Positions 24,263 through 32,475 of a stretch of DNA of 64,000 nt are shown here, piece by piece. Where the stretch lies: the NCBI RefSeq assembly GCF_900215205.1, contig NZ_OBDY01000027.1, forward strand, positions 1-64,000, read 5' to 3'. The DNA comes from Paractinoplanes atraurantiacus (GTDB taxonomy: Bacteria > Actinomycetota > Actinomycetes > Mycobacteriales > Micromonosporaceae). Under the pieces are notes generated by a model that was not told where the DNA came from, did not search any database, and worked only from the letters and a program-made list of their open reading frames with translations. How positions within the stretch are numbered: the stretch's first letter is position 1; each line of letters opens with the position of its first letter. The position numbers and the translations under genes were made by a program.

Positions 24263-24864
24263 GTCGTGACTCCCTTGAGTCGAGCCGGGCCGGTGAACAG
24301 ATGGGTGCGCATGCCGAGCCGTCCGGCGACGGCGATGTTCTCGGCGCGGTCGTCGATGAACAGGATGTGGCCGGGGTCGGCGCCGAGCTCGCGCGCGCAC
24401 CACCGGAAGGCCTCGGGGTCGGGCTTGGCCCGGCCGATGCGGCAGGAGAAGGCGACGAGCTCGAAGTGCCGCATCCATCGGCGGTGGTGCTGCTCGTAAT
24501 GGGCGGCGAGCTCTTCGGGGATGTTGGAGAGCAGGGCCAGCCGTACGCCGGAGGCCGCGGCCCGCTCGATCAGCGTGACCATGTCGTCGTCGACGGCGCC
24601 CCAGCTGTCGGTGTCGGCGGCGATCAGGTTGGCGATCCGGCTTGTGTCGAAGGTCGTGCCGAGATCGAGCGCGACCCGCTGCCAGTATGCGGTGGCCGTG
24701 CACTGCCCGCGGTCGTACGGGGGCCGGTGGCGCCAGTAGGCGTCCAGGAAGGCGGGCGCGGCGGCCCCGGCGATCTCGGTGAGGGCGTGCACGGCCTCGG
24801 GGGCCTGGTTGCGGGCGATGACGCCGAACAGGTCGAACAGCACGACCTCGGGCATGGCGTTCAC
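24259..24864 (-). CDS. HAD-superfamily hydrolase
   Basis: A 201-residue HAD phosphatase of the YihX/epoxide-hydrolase-N-terminus-like subgroup. Seen: motif I VVLFDLFGVI (nucleophile Asp; the second Asp of DxD is absent), motif II LALLSNIPEEL, the Lys of motif III in RIGRAKPDPEAF and motif IV ILFIDDRAENI. These proteins typically dephosphorylate sugar phosphates or related metabolites. The GTG at 24864 overlaps the DeoR stop; an ATG at 24855 is possible. Its own stop overlaps the LLM start, so three products are made in a fixed order. Confidence 0.85.
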   Translation of the reverse strand: MNAMPEVVLFDLFGVIARNQAPEAVHALTEIAGAAAPAFLDAYWRHRPPYDRGQCTATAYWQRVALDLGTTFDTSRIANLIAADTDSWGAVDDDMVTLIERAAASGVRLALLSNIPEELAAHYEQHHRRWMRHFELVAFSCRIGRAKPDPEAFRWCARELGADPGHILFIDDRAENIAVAGRLGMRTHLFTGPARLKGVTT

Positions 24865-25616
24865 ACCGTCCGCACGATGGTGCCGGCGGCGGTCAGGGCG
24901 CCGAGGTGTTCGGGGCCGGCGTCGCCGGTGGTCACGATCATGTCGAGGGCGGAGACGGGCGCGACGAACGCGAGCGCGGTGCGGGTGAACTTGGCCGGGT
25001 CGGCGACGGCGACGACGCGGTGGGCCGAGGCGATGATCGCGCGCTTGACGGCGGCGTCGGCCAGGTCGTACGCGGTCAGGCCGTCGGCGGTGAGCCCGCA
25101 GCAGCCGAGGACCGCGGTGTCGAAGCGCAACGCGGCCAGGGAGGCCTCGGCCAGCGGCCCGGTGAGCGCCAGCTCGTTGGCCCGCAGCTCGCCGCCGGGC
25201 AGCAGCAGTCGCAGCTGGGGCGCGCCGGCCATGGCGTTGGCAGCGTGCATCGACAGCGGCATGACCGTGAGCCGGCGGCCGGTGAGCGCTCGGGCGACCT
25301 CGAGGCAGGTGGTGCCGCTGTCGACGACGACGGCCTCGCCGTCGGCGATCAGATCGGCGACCGCGGCGGCGATGCGGCGCTTGGCGCCGAGGTCGTCCTG
25401 GGTGCGCAGGGCGAAGGGCGGTTCCTCACCGCGCAGGACGAGGCTGCGGGCGCCGCCGCGGTAGCGCTCCAGCATGCCCTGCTCGGCCAGTTGCTCCAGG
25501 TCGCGGCGCACGGTCATCTCGGATGTGCCGGTCAGCGCGGCCAGCTCGGCGACGCCGGCCTGACCGGCGTGCTGCACGGCGTCGAGGATGCGCCGATGGC
25601 GTTCGCTGATCGTCAC
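24861..25616 (-). CDS. DeoR/GlpR-family sugar-phosphate regulator
   Basis: A 251-residue repressor. The N-terminal winged helix is clear (ERHRRILDAVQHAGQAGVAELA, TSEMTVRRDLEQLAEQGMLERYRGGA), and the C-terminal sensor domain has the sugar-phosphate site VVDSGTTCLEVARAL and GGELRANELALTGPLAEA. DeoR proteins normally bind a phosphorylated sugar that relieves repression, which fits the coupled HAD phosphatase downstream. The GTG at 25616 follows a region rich in repeats (25627-25665), the likely self-operator. First gene of the operon. Confidence 0.88.
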   Translation of the reverse strand: MTISERHRRILDAVQHAGQAGVAELAALTGTSEMTVRRDLEQLAEQGMLERYRGGARSLVLRGEEPPFALRTQDDLGAKRRIAAAVADLIADGEAVVVDSGTTCLEVARALTGRRLTVMPLSMHAANAMAGAPQLRLLLPGGELRANELALTGPLAEASLAALRFDTAVLGCCGLTADGLTAYDLADAAVKRAIIASAHRVVAVADPAKFTRTALAFVAPVSALDMIVTTGDAGPEHLGALTAAGTIVRTV

Positions 25617-25626
25617 GACCGCTATT

Positions 25627-25665
25627 GAACACCATCGGCGTTAGAAATACCTAACTTCGAACACC
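25627..25665 (-). promoter_or_regulatory. Putative DeoR operator region
   Basis: Two direct repeats, GAACACC at 25627-25633 and 25659-25665 (extended form TnGAACACCA), lie 32 bp apart, about three helical turns. Between them GTTAG and CTAAC form an inverted repeat within GTTAGAAATACCTAAC (25640-25655). The stretch is unusually AT-rich for this window and abuts the DeoR start, fitting autoregulation. Confidence 0.5.
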
Positions 25666-25667
25666 AA

Positions 25668-27017
25668 TCACGAGCAGAGGCGCAGGAGTTCGGCGCGGCC
25701 GGGGCCGGGCAGCGGGTACTGCGGGGCCGACACCCCCAAGGCCAGCACACGGTCGCGCACGCCGGGCTTGGCGAAGACCTCGTCCGGGGTCTCCAGGAAA
25801 CCCGCCACCGTCAGGTAGGCGCGCAGCATGTCCGGGTCGCGCAGGGCCGCCGCGTACAAGGCCTTGGCGCCGATCCAGCGCAGGTCGTCGGTCCGGTAAG
25901 GAACGGCGGTCACGTCGCTGTCGATCTCGGCCAGGCGGTGTTTGTCGAAGCCGTTCGTGGCCCGGTACAGGGGCAGCACCGTGCGGGCCGTGGCCTCGTG
26001 GAAGCGGCGGGCCACCTTCTCGTGATCGGCCGGGTCGGTGTCGCGCAGGGTGTCGCGCAGCAGCCGGGCGTGGATCAGGGTGAAGGCGGCGCCGCGGCCC
26101 AGTGACGGATTGGTGCAGGCCCACGCGTCGCCGACCGGGACCATGCCGGTGACCAACGGGGTGCCGTCGGGGGCGTAGTGCCGCAGCCGGTCCTCGATGC
26201 CGGCCAGCGCGTCCACGCCGGTGATCGGGGTGGCGTCGATCCACGGCGCCACGAGCGGATACCGGCGAAGCACGTCCGTCCACACTGATGGGTCGCGCAG
26301 GACGCGCAAGGCGTGGTCGCGGGTGCTGGCCACCACCACGACGCTCCACGTGCCGTCGTCGCCGGGCAGGGTCAGCACCGACACCGACGCGTACTGCTGC
26401 TGCACCATCACTTGCAGGTCGGGCCGGTCACCGCGGAAGTGCCGGGAGTAGTACACGAAGCCGGCGTCGTCCTTCTCCTCGGCCGGCCGCGGGGCTCCGG
26501 CCGCCGCCAGCCAGTCCGGCATCGCCGAGCGGCGCCCCAGGCAGTCGATCACCAGGTCGGCCCGCACCGGGCCTTCGGCGGTGGTCACTCCGGTCACCCG
26601 GCCGCTTTCCAGGTGTACGCCGGTGAGCCGCACCCCGCGGCGCAGCACGACCCCGCTCGCCTCCGCGGCCCGGGCCAGGGCCGCCTCGATGACCGGCCGC
26701 CGGGCGGTGACCGTGTCGAAGAGCGCGTCGCCCTCCCGGTGCGGCGGCGGCACCAAGCTGAACCGGCTCCCACCGGCCGCCAGCACCTCGGACGCGGCGG
26801 TGGGCAGCTCCGTCGACAGCACCTGCCACCACCGGGGCAGCATGAAATGCGGCAGCCGGAACTGGTTGACCCCCGGCCGCTGCCAGGTCTCCCACGGCTC
26901 GGCGCCGGGCGGCGCGGGGTCTCGTTCGAGGACGGTCACGTCGTGGCCGTCGTTGCGCAGCATCATCGCGGTGCTCAGGCCGGCCAGGCCGGCACCCAGG
27001 ATCGTCATGTTCGCCAT
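25668..27017 (-). CDS. FAD-dependent monooxygenase/oxidoreductase
   Basis: A 449-residue flavoprotein. The N-terminal FAD fold is intact (MTILGAGLAGLSTAMMLRNDGHDVTVLERD). Further on come RRPVIEAALARAAEASGV, the second dinucleotide segment ADLVIDCLGRRSAMPDWL and the GD-like motif PVGDAWACTNPSLGRGAAFT. It resembles the geranylgeranyl-reductase-like/halogenase-like branch of FAD monooxygenases; the substrate is unknown. Start chosen at ATG 27017; a GTG at 27047 overlapping the stop of the upstream ATPase (GTGA) is quite possible. It ends just before the DeoR operator on the same strand. Confidence 0.82.
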   Translation of the reverse strand: MANMTILGAGLAGLSTAMMLRNDGHDVTVLERDPAPPGAEPWETWQRPGVNQFRLPHFMLPRWWQVLSTELPTAASEVLAAGGSRFSLVPPPHREGDALFDTVTARRPVIEAALARAAEASGVVLRRGVRLTGVHLESGRVTGVTTAEGPVRADLVIDCLGRRSAMPDWLAAAGAPRPAEEKDDAGFVYYSRHFRGDRPDLQVMVQQQYASVSVLTLPGDDGTWSVVVVASTRDHALRVLRDPSVWTDVLRRYPLVAPWIDATPITGVDALAGIEDRLRHYAPDGTPLVTGMVPVGDAWACTNPSLGRGAAFTLIHARLLRDTLRDTDPADHEKVARRFHEATARTVLPLYRATNGFDKHRLAEIDSDVTAVPYRTDDLRWIGAKALYAAALRDPDMLRAYLTVAGFLETPDEVFAKPGVRDRVLALGVSAPQYPLPGPGRAELLRLCS

Positions 27018-27043
27018 GCCCGCAGCGTGCGCCGCCGGACTGT

Positions 27044-29062
27044 TCACTCTCCAGGTCGTTCGCTGCCCAATCGCTGCCCGGTCTCGGCCCGCCACAGCCG
27101 CTCGGTCAGCGCCTCGACCGCCTTGGCCAGGTGACGGCGATAGGTGCTGAACGGCAACCCCAGCGCCTCGGCGGCGGCTTCCTGCGAGGCCGCCGGTTTG
27201 AGGTACGTCCGGTAGAGCACCGCCCGCAGGCGCTCGCCCCGCGGCTCCTCGCCCAGCGCGTCCACCGCCCGCGCCACGGCGGCCCGGACCGCGGCCGGGT
27301 CACCGCCCAGCGACGTGCCGGCCAGGGCTGCGCCGCTGTCCGGGCGGTGCAGCACCGCCCGTACGGCCGAAGCGAATTGGTCCTTGCCCATCGGCGCCGG
27401 ACGGGTCAGCTCGTGCGGCGGCGGGCCACTGCCCCCGGTCTGCTCGCGCTCGTTCATCATCTCGAGCCACGCCTCGACCGGGAAACGCCGCCAGTCGTTG
27501 CCGTAGACCACGTGCCGCCGCCCGTCGCAATCCACCGACAGCAGCTCGCGGAAGCCCAGGTAGTCGAAGAACGGCCCCCAGAACACGTGATCGGTGGTGG
27601 CCACGAACGCCCACGCCAGGGGCCGCCCGCACCATTCGACGATCGACGACACCGAGCCGGCGAAGACCGCGTTGCGGTCGCTCTGCGAGCCGTCCTCGCC
27701 GAGCAGGAACCGCGCGATGTCGACCTGCTCGCCCGGCCGCAGCGGAGCGGTGCGGCCGACGTGATCGAGGATCGCCCGTACGACCGGATCCTCCCGCTCC
27801 AGAGCCAGACCCGCCGGGCAGAGCGCGTGGTACGCGAAGCCGGACCCACCCGTCACCGTGCTCGCCCCCTCCGGGCGGGCCGCGAACCATTGGCGGGCCA
27901 GCGCCTCCGAGCGCGGGCCGAGCTGCCGCCCGATCTGCGCGGCCACCGCCGCCAGCTCCTCGGGCCGCGACGGCACCACCGCGATGGAGCCGTGCGCCCG
28001 TACGGCCCGGAACTCCGCACTGAAAGGCCCGCGCCGATGCAGATAGCCCAGCTGCTGGGCCAGCAGTTGCCGGTGCATGCCGGTCGCCGACCGCAGCCCG
28101 GCCACCACATAGTCGTGGATGATCCGGTGCAGCTCGCGGTAGCGGTCGGGGGAGCGGCGCTCGAACTCGGCGTCGAGCACCTCGCGGGTCAGGTCGTGCG
28201 GGAAGAGCCCCTGCGGCCGGGCGGCGACGAACGGCCGGTCGCCCAGCCACTGCCACACCGCGGGCGCGTCGGCGTCACCGACCGTGCGGCGCAACAGATC
28301 CTCGGTCGTCACCTGGGCCTTGGCGCAGGTGGCGAGACCGAGCAGATGCGCGTCGGACGGGGCGTCACGCATCACCGAGGCGGTCAGCGCCGAGATCAGA
28401 TCGGGCGCCTCGGCCAGGCTCCCCGGCACCTCGCCGCCGGACGACACCACATCGGCCAGCAGCGCCAGCGCCAGCGGATGCCCCCGCCCCAGCCGCATGA
28501 TCGCCTCGCGGTCCCCGGCGGCGACACCGGCCCGCTCGAGCAGAGCGTCACTGGCTTGGAGATCAAGAGCCGGCAATTGATGTACGGCGACGACGCCGCG
28601 CCAGCCCGGATCACACCGCCACGCCGCCACCGGCGGGTCGCGCCCGGCCAGCACCACGACCGCTTCCTCGGGCAGGGCCGGCATCAGGTCGCGCCGCAGC
28701 CAGCCGTCGAGCACGCCGAGATGCTCGTAGCCGTCGACGAGCAGGACCTGCGGCTCGGCCCCGCCGACGGCACCCACGAAGTCCTCGGCGGTGGGCCGCA
28801 GATCCTGCCCGTCGACCAGCACCACCCGGCGCCCGGCCCGGCGGCCCCGCTCCCGCAGATGCAGCAGCAGCGTGGTCTTGCCGATGCCGCCGGGCCCGTG
28901 CACGAACAGCACCCGCCGGGGCGTCCGGCCGGCCAGCGCCTCGTCGAACGAGGCCACCTCCGCGGCCCGCCCGGCGAAGCTCCGCCACCGCACGTCCTCG
29001 ACCACATCGCCGAGCTTCGGCATCCCGCCAGTCTGCGGCCGGAGCCCGCCCGGCGCCGTCAC
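27044..29062 (-). CDS. STAND-type ATPase with C-terminal helix-turn-helix
   Basis: A 672-residue regulatory ATPase. The N-terminus holds a P-loop (GPGGIGKTTLLLHLRE) after the usual FAGRAAEVASFDEAL segment, then a Walker-B-like VLLVDGYEHL and an arginine-finger-like region. A long middle region has no named domain. The C-terminus has a helix-turn-helix (QEAAAEALGLPFSTYRRHLAKAVEALTERLW) resembling region 4/LuxR-type DNA-binding helices. It is likely a transcription factor gated by nucleotide and an unknown signal. The GTG at 29062 overlaps the upstream acetyltransferase stop; ATG 29023 is the alternative. The monooxygenase downstream is probably its partner or target. Confidence 0.75.
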   Translation of the reverse strand: MTAPGGLRPQTGGMPKLGDVVEDVRWRSFAGRAAEVASFDEALAGRTPRRVLFVHGPGGIGKTTLLLHLRERGRRAGRRVVLVDGQDLRPTAEDFVGAVGGAEPQVLLVDGYEHLGVLDGWLRRDLMPALPEEAVVVLAGRDPPVAAWRCDPGWRGVVAVHQLPALDLQASDALLERAGVAAGDREAIMRLGRGHPLALALLADVVSSGGEVPGSLAEAPDLISALTASVMRDAPSDAHLLGLATCAKAQVTTEDLLRRTVGDADAPAVWQWLGDRPFVAARPQGLFPHDLTREVLDAEFERRSPDRYRELHRIIHDYVVAGLRSATGMHRQLLAQQLGYLHRRGPFSAEFRAVRAHGSIAVVPSRPEELAAVAAQIGRQLGPRSEALARQWFAARPEGASTVTGGSGFAYHALCPAGLALEREDPVVRAILDHVGRTAPLRPGEQVDIARFLLGEDGSQSDRNAVFAGSVSSIVEWCGRPLAWAFVATTDHVFWGPFFDYLGFRELLSVDCDGRRHVVYGNDWRRFPVEAWLEMMNEREQTGGSGPPPHELTRPAPMGKDQFASAVRAVLHRPDSGAALAGTSLGGDPAAVRAAVARAVDALGEEPRGERLRAVLYRTYLKPAASQEAAAEALGLPFSTYRRHLAKAVEALTERLWRAETGQRLGSERPGE

Positions 29063-29523
29063 CCAGCCGACAGGACCTTGGCCATGGTGCGGCCGGTCTC
29101 GGCGAAGCCCAGCTGCTCGTAGAGCGCCCGGGCCCCGGTGTTGTGGGCGAAGACGTGCAGGCCGATCCTGCTCAGCCCGCTGTCACGGCACCAGCGCTCG
29201 GCGGCCAGCATGATCGCGCGCCCGTACCCGCGCCGCCGCACCTCGGCCTCGACCGCCACGTTGTGGACCATCGCGGCGTCCCGCTCCACCTTGATCCAGA
29301 GGAAGCCGACCCGCCGGTCACCGTCATAGGCGTACCAGAAATGGTTGCCGGCGGTGGCGTACTCATCGGGCAGCAGCCGCGCATAGGTGTCGGCGGCGGC
29401 CCGTCTCGCGCCCGCCGCCGACTGCCCCGACGCTTCCGAACTGCGCGCGTAATGCGCCTCAGCCTCGGCCCGCCACGGCTTGTACTCGTCCTCGGTCATC
29501 GGCTCCAGCCGCACGTCCACCAT
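29059..29523 (-). CDS. GNAT-family N-acetyltransferase
   Basis: A 154-residue acetyltransferase with a complete GNAT core: AMVHNVAVEAEVRRRGYGRAIM (motif A with RRRGYG) and HVFAHNTGARALYEQLGF (motif B). The N-terminal 60 residues (MVDVRLEPMTEDEYKPWRAE) are typical of the RimI-like group. The ATG at 29523 lacks a Shine-Dalgarno but has TAACTT 12 nt upstream. First gene of the run GNAT, ATPase, monooxygenase; its TGA overlaps the ATPase GTG. Confidence 0.85.
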   Translation of the reverse strand: MVDVRLEPMTEDEYKPWRAEAEAHYARSSEASGQSAAGARRAAADTYARLLPDEYATAGNHFWYAYDGDRRVGFLWIKVERDAAMVHNVAVEAEVRRRGYGRAIMLAAERWCRDSGLSRIGLHVFAHNTGARALYEQLGFAETGRTMAKVLSAG

Positions 29524-29536
29524 GCGGCCAAGTTAC

Positions 29537-30025
29537 CTAGAACGAGAAGGTGCACATCACCTTGACCCCACCGGTGAACTCGGTCGTCCGATCCGGCGCC
29601 GGGCCGATCCGGTAGATGAAGTTGAGCTTCTTGCTGATGATCCCGCAGTCGTCGGCGTACGAGGCGTCCTCGATCCACACCGACTGGCCGTTCTGCCCGA
29701 GGTAGGCGGTGTAGACGGCCGCACCGAGGAACTGCCAGACCCCCTTGCAGGCACCCTTGGTGTCGGCGATCTTCGCGCTGATCTCCCCCGACAGGGCGGC
29801 CACACCGGCCAGGCCACCCGCCTTCTTGGCCTTCTTCACCTTCTTGACGGCATCCGACACGAGGCAGTGCATCTTCGCCGCCGCCGAAGCGTTGGCGAAG
29901 TTCTCCACGATCTGATCGACATCACTCCCGCTGTAGTACCGGGCCGTACCGGCCTGAGCCGGCACCGCCAGGGCCAGCACCATCACCACGGCGGCCACCG
30001 CGGCCACGCCAACTTTCCTGAGCAT
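29537..30025 (-). CDS. Secreted hypothetical protein
   Basis: A 162-residue protein with a clear Sec signal peptide (MLRKVGVAAVAAVVMVLALA, cleavage after AQA near residue 25) and a strong ribosome binding site (GGAGGAG 5 nt before ATG 30025). The mature part has a Lys-rich helix (DAVKKVKKAKKAGG) and three to four Cys (MHCLVSD, KGACKGV, DDCGII, VMCTFSF) that could form disulphides. No family recognised. It probably acts outside the cell. The ISL3 element is inserted about 180 bp upstream and may have separated it from an older promoter. Confidence 0.7.
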   Translation of the reverse strand: MLRKVGVAAVAAVVMVLALAVPAQAGTARYYSGSDVDQIVENFANASAAAKMHCLVSDAVKKVKKAKKAGGLAGVAALSGEISAKIADTKGACKGVWQFLGAAVYTAYLGQNGQSVWIEDASYADDCGIISKKLNFIYRIGPAPDRTTEFTGGVKVMCTFSF

Positions 30026-30203
30026 TCGCGCTCCTCCGACAAGGGGTTTCACTGACCGCCTCACCGTAGAAACATCCGCCCTTCTCCGGCCATCACCGTA
30101 AATGCCCGACAAAACCACCACACCGGCCGATCCCGTACGGGGTCGTCAAACCGGCGACCGCTTCCGTGCGCCAAGGCCACATTCCGGCCACCGCGTTGGC
30201 TGA

Positions 30204-30248
30204 GGGACTGTCAAGAAAACGGCTCTGGCGCAGAAACGGTGGTGGTCG
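30204..30248 (+). repeat. Left terminal inverted repeat of the ISL3 element
   Basis: Begins GGGACTGTCAAGAAAACGGC and ends near GTGGTCGA. It matches the reverse complement of the right end (31812-31854) with a few differences, including one extra GTG at its inner edge. Confidence 0.88.
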
Positions 30249-30250
30249 AG

Positions 30251-31760
30251 TTACGCGAGCAGAATTCGTTGGCGCAGGAGGGCGAAGCCAGCGCGGCCGT
30301 ACATCTGCCGCTTCAGGTATTTAACCTTGGTGTTGGCGCCTTCGATCGGGCCGTTGCTGTAGGGCAGGGTCAGCCCGGCGACGACGGCGGGGAGGTCCAT
30401 GCGCAGGCCGTGGACGAAGCCGTGCAGGGCAGGTAGATCGTCGGCTTCGACGCGGGTGGTCCAGGCGTCGAGGTCCTGGCCGCGGCGGGCGGTGAGCAGG
30501 CCTGCGAAGGTCCGGATGTGGCCGGCCAGGACCCGGAGGTAGGGGTAAGTCTCGAGAAGCGCGTCGAGATGATCTTCGTGGTGAGCGGGCAGTTTCTCCG
30601 GGCGGCTCATGAGCCAGGCGACCAGCCGCCGCGGGGACGGCGGGATGCGTTCGGTTTCGGCGCGTCCTTGGTTGAGGTAGCGGACCAGCAGGTTGGCGCT
30701 GCCGGTGTAGCCCTGTTCCCGGATCTCAGCCAGTAGTCGGGTCACCGCGACGCCGGGTTCTTCAGCGCGGCGGCGGCGCAGGTGATCACGGAACGCATCG
30801 ACCAGCGTTTCGCGGTAACGGGGCGGTCGCTGCAACTGCTCGGCGCTCGCGGCGCGGGCATAGCGCTGGACCGTGTTCAACGCCCAGCCGAGCCGGCGAG
30901 CGCAGTCCATCAGGCCTACCCCTTGATCGAGCAGAGCGTGCACGGCGGTATGCCGCTCGCGGGTTCGTTCATCCAGCAGACACCGCGCCGAGGCGGAATC
31001 GGGCCGCCAGCAGCCGGAATGCGCGACCACTGTCTTCTCGACGGCCTTACCCAGGTTCGCCCACAGATGCCAGCGGTCGCTGACCTGCACCGCCTGCGGC
31101 GCACCGTCACGGATCGCCTCGGCATAGGTCGCTGAGCCGTCGCGGCAGATCACCGTGACGTCGGGGTGCTCCCGCAAACCAGGCTGCGAGCGTCTCGGCC
31201 TTGCGGTCGGGCAGGACATCGACCCGCCGATGGGTGACCGCGTCGAGCAGCAAGGTCGCATACCGGCGGCCGCGGCGCAGCGCGAAGTCATCCACGCTCA
31301 GCACGGCCGGCACCGGCAGCTGCGGGACTGGGGCTGCCATCAACACCCGCAGCACCGTGCTGCGCGAGATGCGCGCGCCGAGGCGTGCCAGCACCGCAGC
31401 ACCGGCGCGGCCGGCGGTGACCACGGCCAGATCGGTGACCAGAGCGGTCAACTGCCGGGTCCGCCGAGCCCACCGCTGCGTCACGGCGGGCACCTGCTCC
31501 CGGAAGGTCCGCCGCGCGCAGGCCACCGCCAGGCAGACCAGCCGACGAACCCGCACCCGCACGACAACGGCCCGTCCACCGACCGGAAGATCGGCCAGCT
31601 GCCGCTGGTGATAGGCATGCACCCGTTCACTGAGCTGCCCACACTCGGGGCACGCCGCTGCGCCCGCCGCTGTCCGAGCCAAAACTCGCACGACGGTCCC
31701 GTGATCGAGGACCTGGTCAATGACCAGCGCGGAAAGGCCAGGGAACACCGTTTTAATCAC
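30251..31760 (-). pseudogene. ISL3 transposase, frameshifted
   Basis: The N-terminal frame (31760 to about 31180) carries the zinc-finger start VIKTVFPGLSALVIDQVLDH...CPECG, the helix-turn-helix region and the DDE start SVDDFALRRGRRYATLLLDA. The C-terminal frame (about 31180 to 30251) continues with LREHPDVTVICRDGSATYAEAI, WHLWANLGKAVE and the end PIEGANTKVKYLKRQMYG. The join falls in TGGTTTGCGG: removing one T restores Trp-Leu-Arg-Glu, the expected sequence. A single-base insertion (or a sequencing slip, or programmed +1 frameshifting) separates the halves. Restored length would be about 500 residues, normal for the family. Confidence 0.85.
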
Positions 31761-31811
31761 GTCGCACGAGAGTCATGATCCACCGTCACAGTCCACAAAG
31801 GATGCCCGGGG

Positions 31812-31854
31812 TCGACCACCGTTTCTGTGCCAGAGCCGCTTTTCTTACAGTCCC
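31812..31854 (-). repeat. Right terminal inverted repeat of the ISL3 element
   Basis: Read from 31854 inward: GGGACTGTAAGAAAAGCGGC, then CTCTGGCACAGAAACGGTGG and TCGA. Directly followed outside by the target duplication TTGGCTGA. Confidence 0.88.
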
Positions 31855-31978
31855 TTGGCTGACGGTGGCGGCTTATCTCCTGCACGCCATGGGCCGCTGC
31901 GGCCAGTGCACGCTTTCGCGAGAGCGATGCTCGTGCCCGTCACCGAGCCGATCGAGGCCGTACGGTCGGAGGCGGTCG

Positions 31979-32215
31979 GTGCCTGAGTTGAGCGCAGTCT
32001 GCCACCGGTGCGGCGCACCCATGTCTGGCGGAAGTTGCTTCTGGTGCGATCTGGCCGACCGCTATCCCGGTGTTCCCGCGGGAGGCACCTATGAGTGGGA
32101 CCCGATGTGGATATGCGACCGAGCAGTTTGGGGTACAAGGCTACGACGCTTGTCATCGCTGTGCTCGGCAGCGGCAGCATCGGTCTCGGCTGGTACATCC
32201 CGGGCGTTCTCTTGA
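31979..32215 (+). CDS. Small zinc-ribbon protein
   Basis: A 78-residue frame with an ideal ribosome binding site (GGAGG 6 nt before GTG 31979). The N-terminus has two CxxC knuckles (VCHRCGAPMSGGSCFWCDLA), a zinc ribbon. The second half (RAVWGTRLRRLSSLCSAAAAS) looks out of frame: the membrane helices typical of such proteins appear instead in an overlapping frame at 32095..32319. Either two overlapping genes or one gene with a frameshift near 32095-32115. It lies about 120 bp from the IS end. Confidence 0.45.
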   Translation: MPELSAVCHRCGAPMSGGSCFWCDLADRYPGVPAGGTYEWDPMWICDRAVWGTRLRRLSSLCSAAAASVSAGTSRAFS

Positions 32216-32319
32216 GCACCATCGCGGTTGCTGCGGCAGCCGTGTACCTCACGGTCGTCGGGTATCGAGCGGCTATCGCGAACGGGCCTGACTTGTGGAC
32301 AGCCTGGTTTCCGGTTTGA
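32095..32319 (+). CDS. Small membrane protein overlapping the zinc-ribbon gene
   Basis: A 74-residue protein with two predicted membrane helices (TTLVIAVLGSGSIGLGWYIP and VLLSTIAVAAAAVYLTVVGY), ending AIANGPDLWTAWFPV. GGGAGG lies 9 nt before GTG 32095; an ATG at 32113 is possible. It overlaps the zinc-ribbon frame by about 120 bp. Zinc ribbon followed by two membrane helices is a common single-protein layout, so this may be the displaced C-terminus of that protein. Confidence 0.5.
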   Translation: MGPDVDMRPSSLGYKATTLVIAVLGSGSIGLGWYIPGVLLSTIAVAAAAVYLTVVGYRAAIANGPDLWTAWFPV

Positions 32320-32475
32320 GGATGCTCAAGCGCCACGCCGGTGGCCGTGCCGGCGCGAAAAGAGTACTTTCCGACGCTGTCCTTCGAGGAAGCCTGCCTT
32401 GTCGCGATGGAGATTGACCTGCCCGGCTCGGAGCGGGCTGGGCAGGTCGCCGTCCCTGACCGTCGGAAGCGATGA

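Larger units (their letters stand above)
30204..31854 (-). mobile_element. ISL3-family insertion sequence, 1651 bp
   Basis: Terminal inverted repeats of about 45 bp with few mismatches: left GGGACTGTCAAGAAAACGGC from 30204; right, read from 31854 inward, GGGACTGTAAGAAAAGCGGC. Both continue through CTCTGGCxCAGAAACGGTGG. The element is flanked by a perfect 8-bp target duplication TTGGCTGA (30196-30203 and 31855-31862), the size made by ISL3 elements. One transposase gene, broken by a frameshift, fills it. The perfect duplication implies a recent insertion. The sequence before insertion reads across the gap without an obvious interrupted gene. Confidence 0.92.
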
